The notes under the pieces were generated by a model. The model ran no database searches, was not told the DNA's origin, and saw only the letters and a list, made by a program, of their open reading frames with translations. A stretch of 28,746 nt of DNA from a virus. Made by a program: the position numbers and the translations under genes. This document shows positions 26,983-28,746 of the stretch, one piece after another (position 1 is the first letter of the stretch; each line of letters starts with the position of its first letter). The DNA lies in the IMG/VR virus record IMGVR_UViG_3300044742_000412, positions 1 to 28,746 of that record; one strand, given 5' to 3'.

Positions 26983-27770
26983 CGGTCGATCTGAGGACGC
27001 TAAGCATCCTCGTCCATGCTGAGTCCAAGGTTGGGAAATCGACACTGGGGGCAACATGTCCCGCGCCAATCTGCATTCTGGACGCCGAAGGTGGCACCAA
27101 GTTTCTCCCCGGCAGCACGTACCTCAGGGACAGACTAGGTGGCCGTCCATTCACGATCATCCCTTGGGAACCATCACAGTCACCGCCGATCCCAGATGGA
27201 ACGTGGGATGCCGCCGTTGTCACAGTCCGTAGTTGGCAAGATGTCCAGTATGCATGGCAGTGGTTAGCGCAGGGCAATCACTACTTTACGTCCGTCGTCG
27301 TCGACTCCATCACTGAGATCCAACGCCGTGCCAAGGCGAATCTGAAGGGCACGGAGGCGATGATGATCCAGGATTGGGGTCAACTTCTCACGGTCATGGA
27401 CACCGTCATCCGCGGATTCCGTGACCTCACGATCGACCCGTACAATCCGATCAGAGTTGCCATGTTCGTCGCCGAGACTCGACAGATTGACGGCAAGTTT
27501 CGCCCATATATGCAGGGACAGATCAGCACCAGCCTGCCATACTGGATGGACGTCGTCGGGTACCTCTACGTCGACCAGGCACCGGATGCAAACGGACAAC
27601 TCACGCAGATCGTCCGCAAATTGCTCGTCAACCAGACTCCTCTCTTCGAAGCCGGCGAGCGAGTTCAAGGTCTTGTCGGACCGGTCGTCGACAACCCTGA
27701 CATCTACCGCATGCTCGAACTCATCTATCCGCACTATGCCGCGCCTGCACAAGAGATTCAAAGTGCCTAA
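26979..27770 (+). CDS. Sak4-like RecA-fold recombinase ATPase (263 aa)
   Basis: A single-domain ATPase for strand annealing or exchange, usually working with an ssDNA-binding protein. Walker A is ILVHAESKVGKST (15-22; the usual first Gly is Glu), ICILDAEGGTKFL follows, and Walker B is SVVVDSIT (Asp109). Later segments DWGQLLTVMDTVIRGFRDL and RVAMFVAETRQIDGKFRPYM fit the AAA_24/Sak4 pattern. ATG at 26979 overlaps the first HNH stop. An ssDNA-binding protein of the DUF669 type follows after the second HNH gene. Confidence 0.8.
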   Translation: MTVDLRTLSILVHAESKVGKSTLGATCPAPICILDAEGGTKFLPGSTYLRDRLGGRPFTIIPWEPSQSPPIPDGTWDAAVVTVRSWQDVQYAWQWLAQGNHYFTSVVVDSITEIQRRAKANLKGTEAMMIQDWGQLLTVMDTVIRGFRDLTIDPYNPIRVAMFVAETRQIDGKFRPYMQGQISTSLPYWMDVVGYLYVDQAPDANGQLTQIVRKLLVNQTPLFEAGERVQGLVGPVVDNPDIYRMLELIYPHYAAPAQEIQSA

Positions 27771-28173
27771 GTCTCACCGCGTGTACTTCAGAATTCACGG
27801 TACTGGACCATGGTCGTGTGAAGATTGCGATATCATTCTCATTGAACTTGGACGACGATCGGGCCAGGGACAGATTCACCATATCGATCAGGATCATCAG
27901 AATGATGTCATCGAAAATCTTGCTCTTCTTTGCCGATCGTGTCATGCGCTACGTCATCGATATGATCGCGCTCGGCCGAGTACTGCTAAATCTCAGCAGA
28001 AGACGAGCGCAAGTCTGAAGGGGCATCCGGTATCACAGGAAACCCGTGACAAGATTGCTGCCGCACAGCGCGGTCGCGTATACTCAGAAGAGCGCCGCGC
28101 CGCAATGCGCGCTGGGTGGGCGTGCCGAAAGGCACATCTTGCGCAACTACCACAAAGGAGTGATTCCAGTTGA
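27763..28173 (+). CDS. HNH endonuclease with NUMOD3-like repeats, copy 2 (136 aa)
   Basis: GTG at 27763 (8-base overlap with the recombinase) is taken; ATG at 27736 would add nine residues but has no RBS. The HNH core is GQIHHIDQDHQNDVIENLAL followed by LCRSCHALRH, with CEDC giving a likely zinc pair. NUMOD3-like repeats KSQQKTSASLKGHP, SQETRDKIAAAQRGR and SEERRAAMRAGW follow. The region is visibly lower in GC than its neighbours, which suggests recent transfer. The GTGPWSC start matches copy 1. The stop overlaps the next TTG. Confidence 0.82.
   Translation: MPKSHRVYFRIHGTGPWSCEDCDIILIELGRRSGQGQIHHIDQDHQNDVIENLALLCRSCHALRHRYDRARPSTAKSQQKTSASLKGHPVSQETRDKIAAAQRGRVYSEERRAAMRAGWACRKAHLAQLPQRSDSS
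28154..28160 (+). promoter_or_regulatory. Strong RBS deciding a TTG start
   Basis: AAAGGAG lies 9 bases before the TTG at 28170. It supports TTG over the ATG at 28197, which has no similar site. Confidence 0.7.
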
Positions 28174-28746
28174 CTACGATTGATTTCGGTGCCCTCATGA
28201 AGGAGGCTGGCGAAGGATTCCAGCCGGTCCCGTCGGGACCGTACAACGTCCAGGTCTCGAAGGCCGAGGCGACCACATCGTCTACGAGCAAGCCGATGAT
28301 CAAGGTGCAACTCAGGATCGTCGGTGGACCGCACGACGGCCGACTCCTCTTCGATCAGTACGTGATCACGGCCGGTAACCCGAACGCCCTGTCTTTCTTC
28401 TTCGAACACATGGCCGCCTTCGGGCTCGACCGCACGTACTTCGCCTCGAATCCGCCGTTGGAGCAGGTCGCCGCCGCTCTCATGGGCCGACAAGTCGCTG
28501 TCAGCGTGGGCATCAAGCCGTTCAAGGGCAGTGATCGCAACGAAGTTCAGGCTTACAGTCCAATTACCGGCGGGCAAATCGGTGTCGCCGCCACGGCAGG
28601 ATTTGGTCCCGGCGCTGGCATTCCGCAGGCAGCGCCCGTACCGCAGGTCGCACCGCCTGTCGCACCCGTTCTGGTTCCCCAGGCGCCAGTCGTCGCACCA
28701 GCCCCCGCACCCGCCGCAATGGTCTGGGTCATCGACTCCGGAACCG
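28170..28746 (+). CDS. DUF669-like ssDNA-binding protein, partial (192 codons, runs off right edge)
   Basis: TTG at 28170 shares bases with the previous stop (TTGA). LTTIDFGALMKEAGEGFQPV then PSGPYNVQVSKAEATTSSTS, KPMIKVQLRIVGGPHDGRLL and FDQYVITAGNPNALSFFFEH fit the DUF669 family, an OB-like protein paired with Sak4-type recombinases. VAVSVGIKPFKGSDRNEVQA continues the domain. A Pro/Ala/Val-rich tail begins near residue 147, and the frame is open at the window end. The tail may serve as a protein-docking end as in single-strand-binding proteins, by analogy only. Confidence 0.75.
   Translation, partial: MTTIDFGALMKEAGEGFQPVPSGPYNVQVSKAEATTSSTSKPMIKVQLRIVGGPHDGRLLFDQYVITAGNPNALSFFFEHMAAFGLDRTYFASNPPLEQVAAALMGRQVAVSVGIKPFKGSDRNEVQAYSPITGGQIGVAATAGFGPGAGIPQAAPVPQVAPPVAPVLVPQAPVVAPAPAPAAMVWVIDSGT

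Overview
The window is a stretch of a tailed double-stranded DNA phage genome (Caudoviricetes). It is GC-rich and tightly packed: most neighbouring genes overlap by 1 to 4 bases (ATGA, GTGA or TAATG junctions). It carries terminase genes, a complete phage replication and recombination set, and many small genes of unknown function. A high-GC actinobacterial host is inferred from base composition, frequent GTG starts, a sortase-type LPPTG surface protein, a TIGR04338-like metallohydrolase and an actinophage-style small terminase. The species cannot be named from sequence alone.

Layout. Positions 1-913, minus strand: the N-terminal 179 codons of the large terminase (running off the left edge), preceded by three tiny genes (proline-rich, one-TM, lipoprotein-like). 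Positions 914-3760, plus strand: an inverted island of ten small genes with its own promoter and three intergenic copies of a 40-nt structured element. Positions 3738-6669, minus strand: small terminase, a short Cys-rich ORF and a 785-aa primase-polymerase/D5-type helicase. Positions 6670-6868 are a divergent control region. From 6869 to the right edge everything is on the plus strand: first short accessory transcription units (DUF932, DUF2786, metallohydrolase, ASCH, a lysozyme-like lipoprotein, an LPPTG wall protein), then nucleotide and replication genes (dNMP kinase, thymidylate synthase/hydroxymethylase homologue, dCMP deaminase, DNA polymerase A, RuvC-like resolvase, SNF2 helicase). Next come a HAD phosphatase, a candidate base-modification enzyme, a dual-specificity phosphatase, a P-loop kinase, a Cas4-like nuclease, a Sak4-like recombinase between two HNH endonucleases, and a DUF669-like ssDNA-binding protein cut by the right edge.

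Expression. Nine promoters share TGGACA (once TGGACG), exactly 17 bases, then TACAAT. At seven of them only 6 or 7 bases separate TACAAT from the ATG, so transcripts should begin at or next to the start codon (leaderless mRNA). The two exceptions, 1171-1199 and 7969-7997, have leaders of about 40 nt. Two strong hairpins (8991-9022 and 14523-14558) close units just upstream of the next promoter.

Most interesting points: (1) three 40-nt T-loop elements of identical geometry with covarying stems; (2) the repeated leaderless promoter module; (3) a thymidylate-synthase-family enzyme with Asp at the base-recognition position, near a kinase and a possible aGPT-Pplase-like protein, suggesting modified DNA bases; (4) a phage-encoded wall-anchored protein beside a membrane-anchored lysozyme-like protein; (5) a DUF2493-like gene with an in-frame UGA at a conserved position and a missing middle; (6) an inverted gene island splitting the terminase genes.
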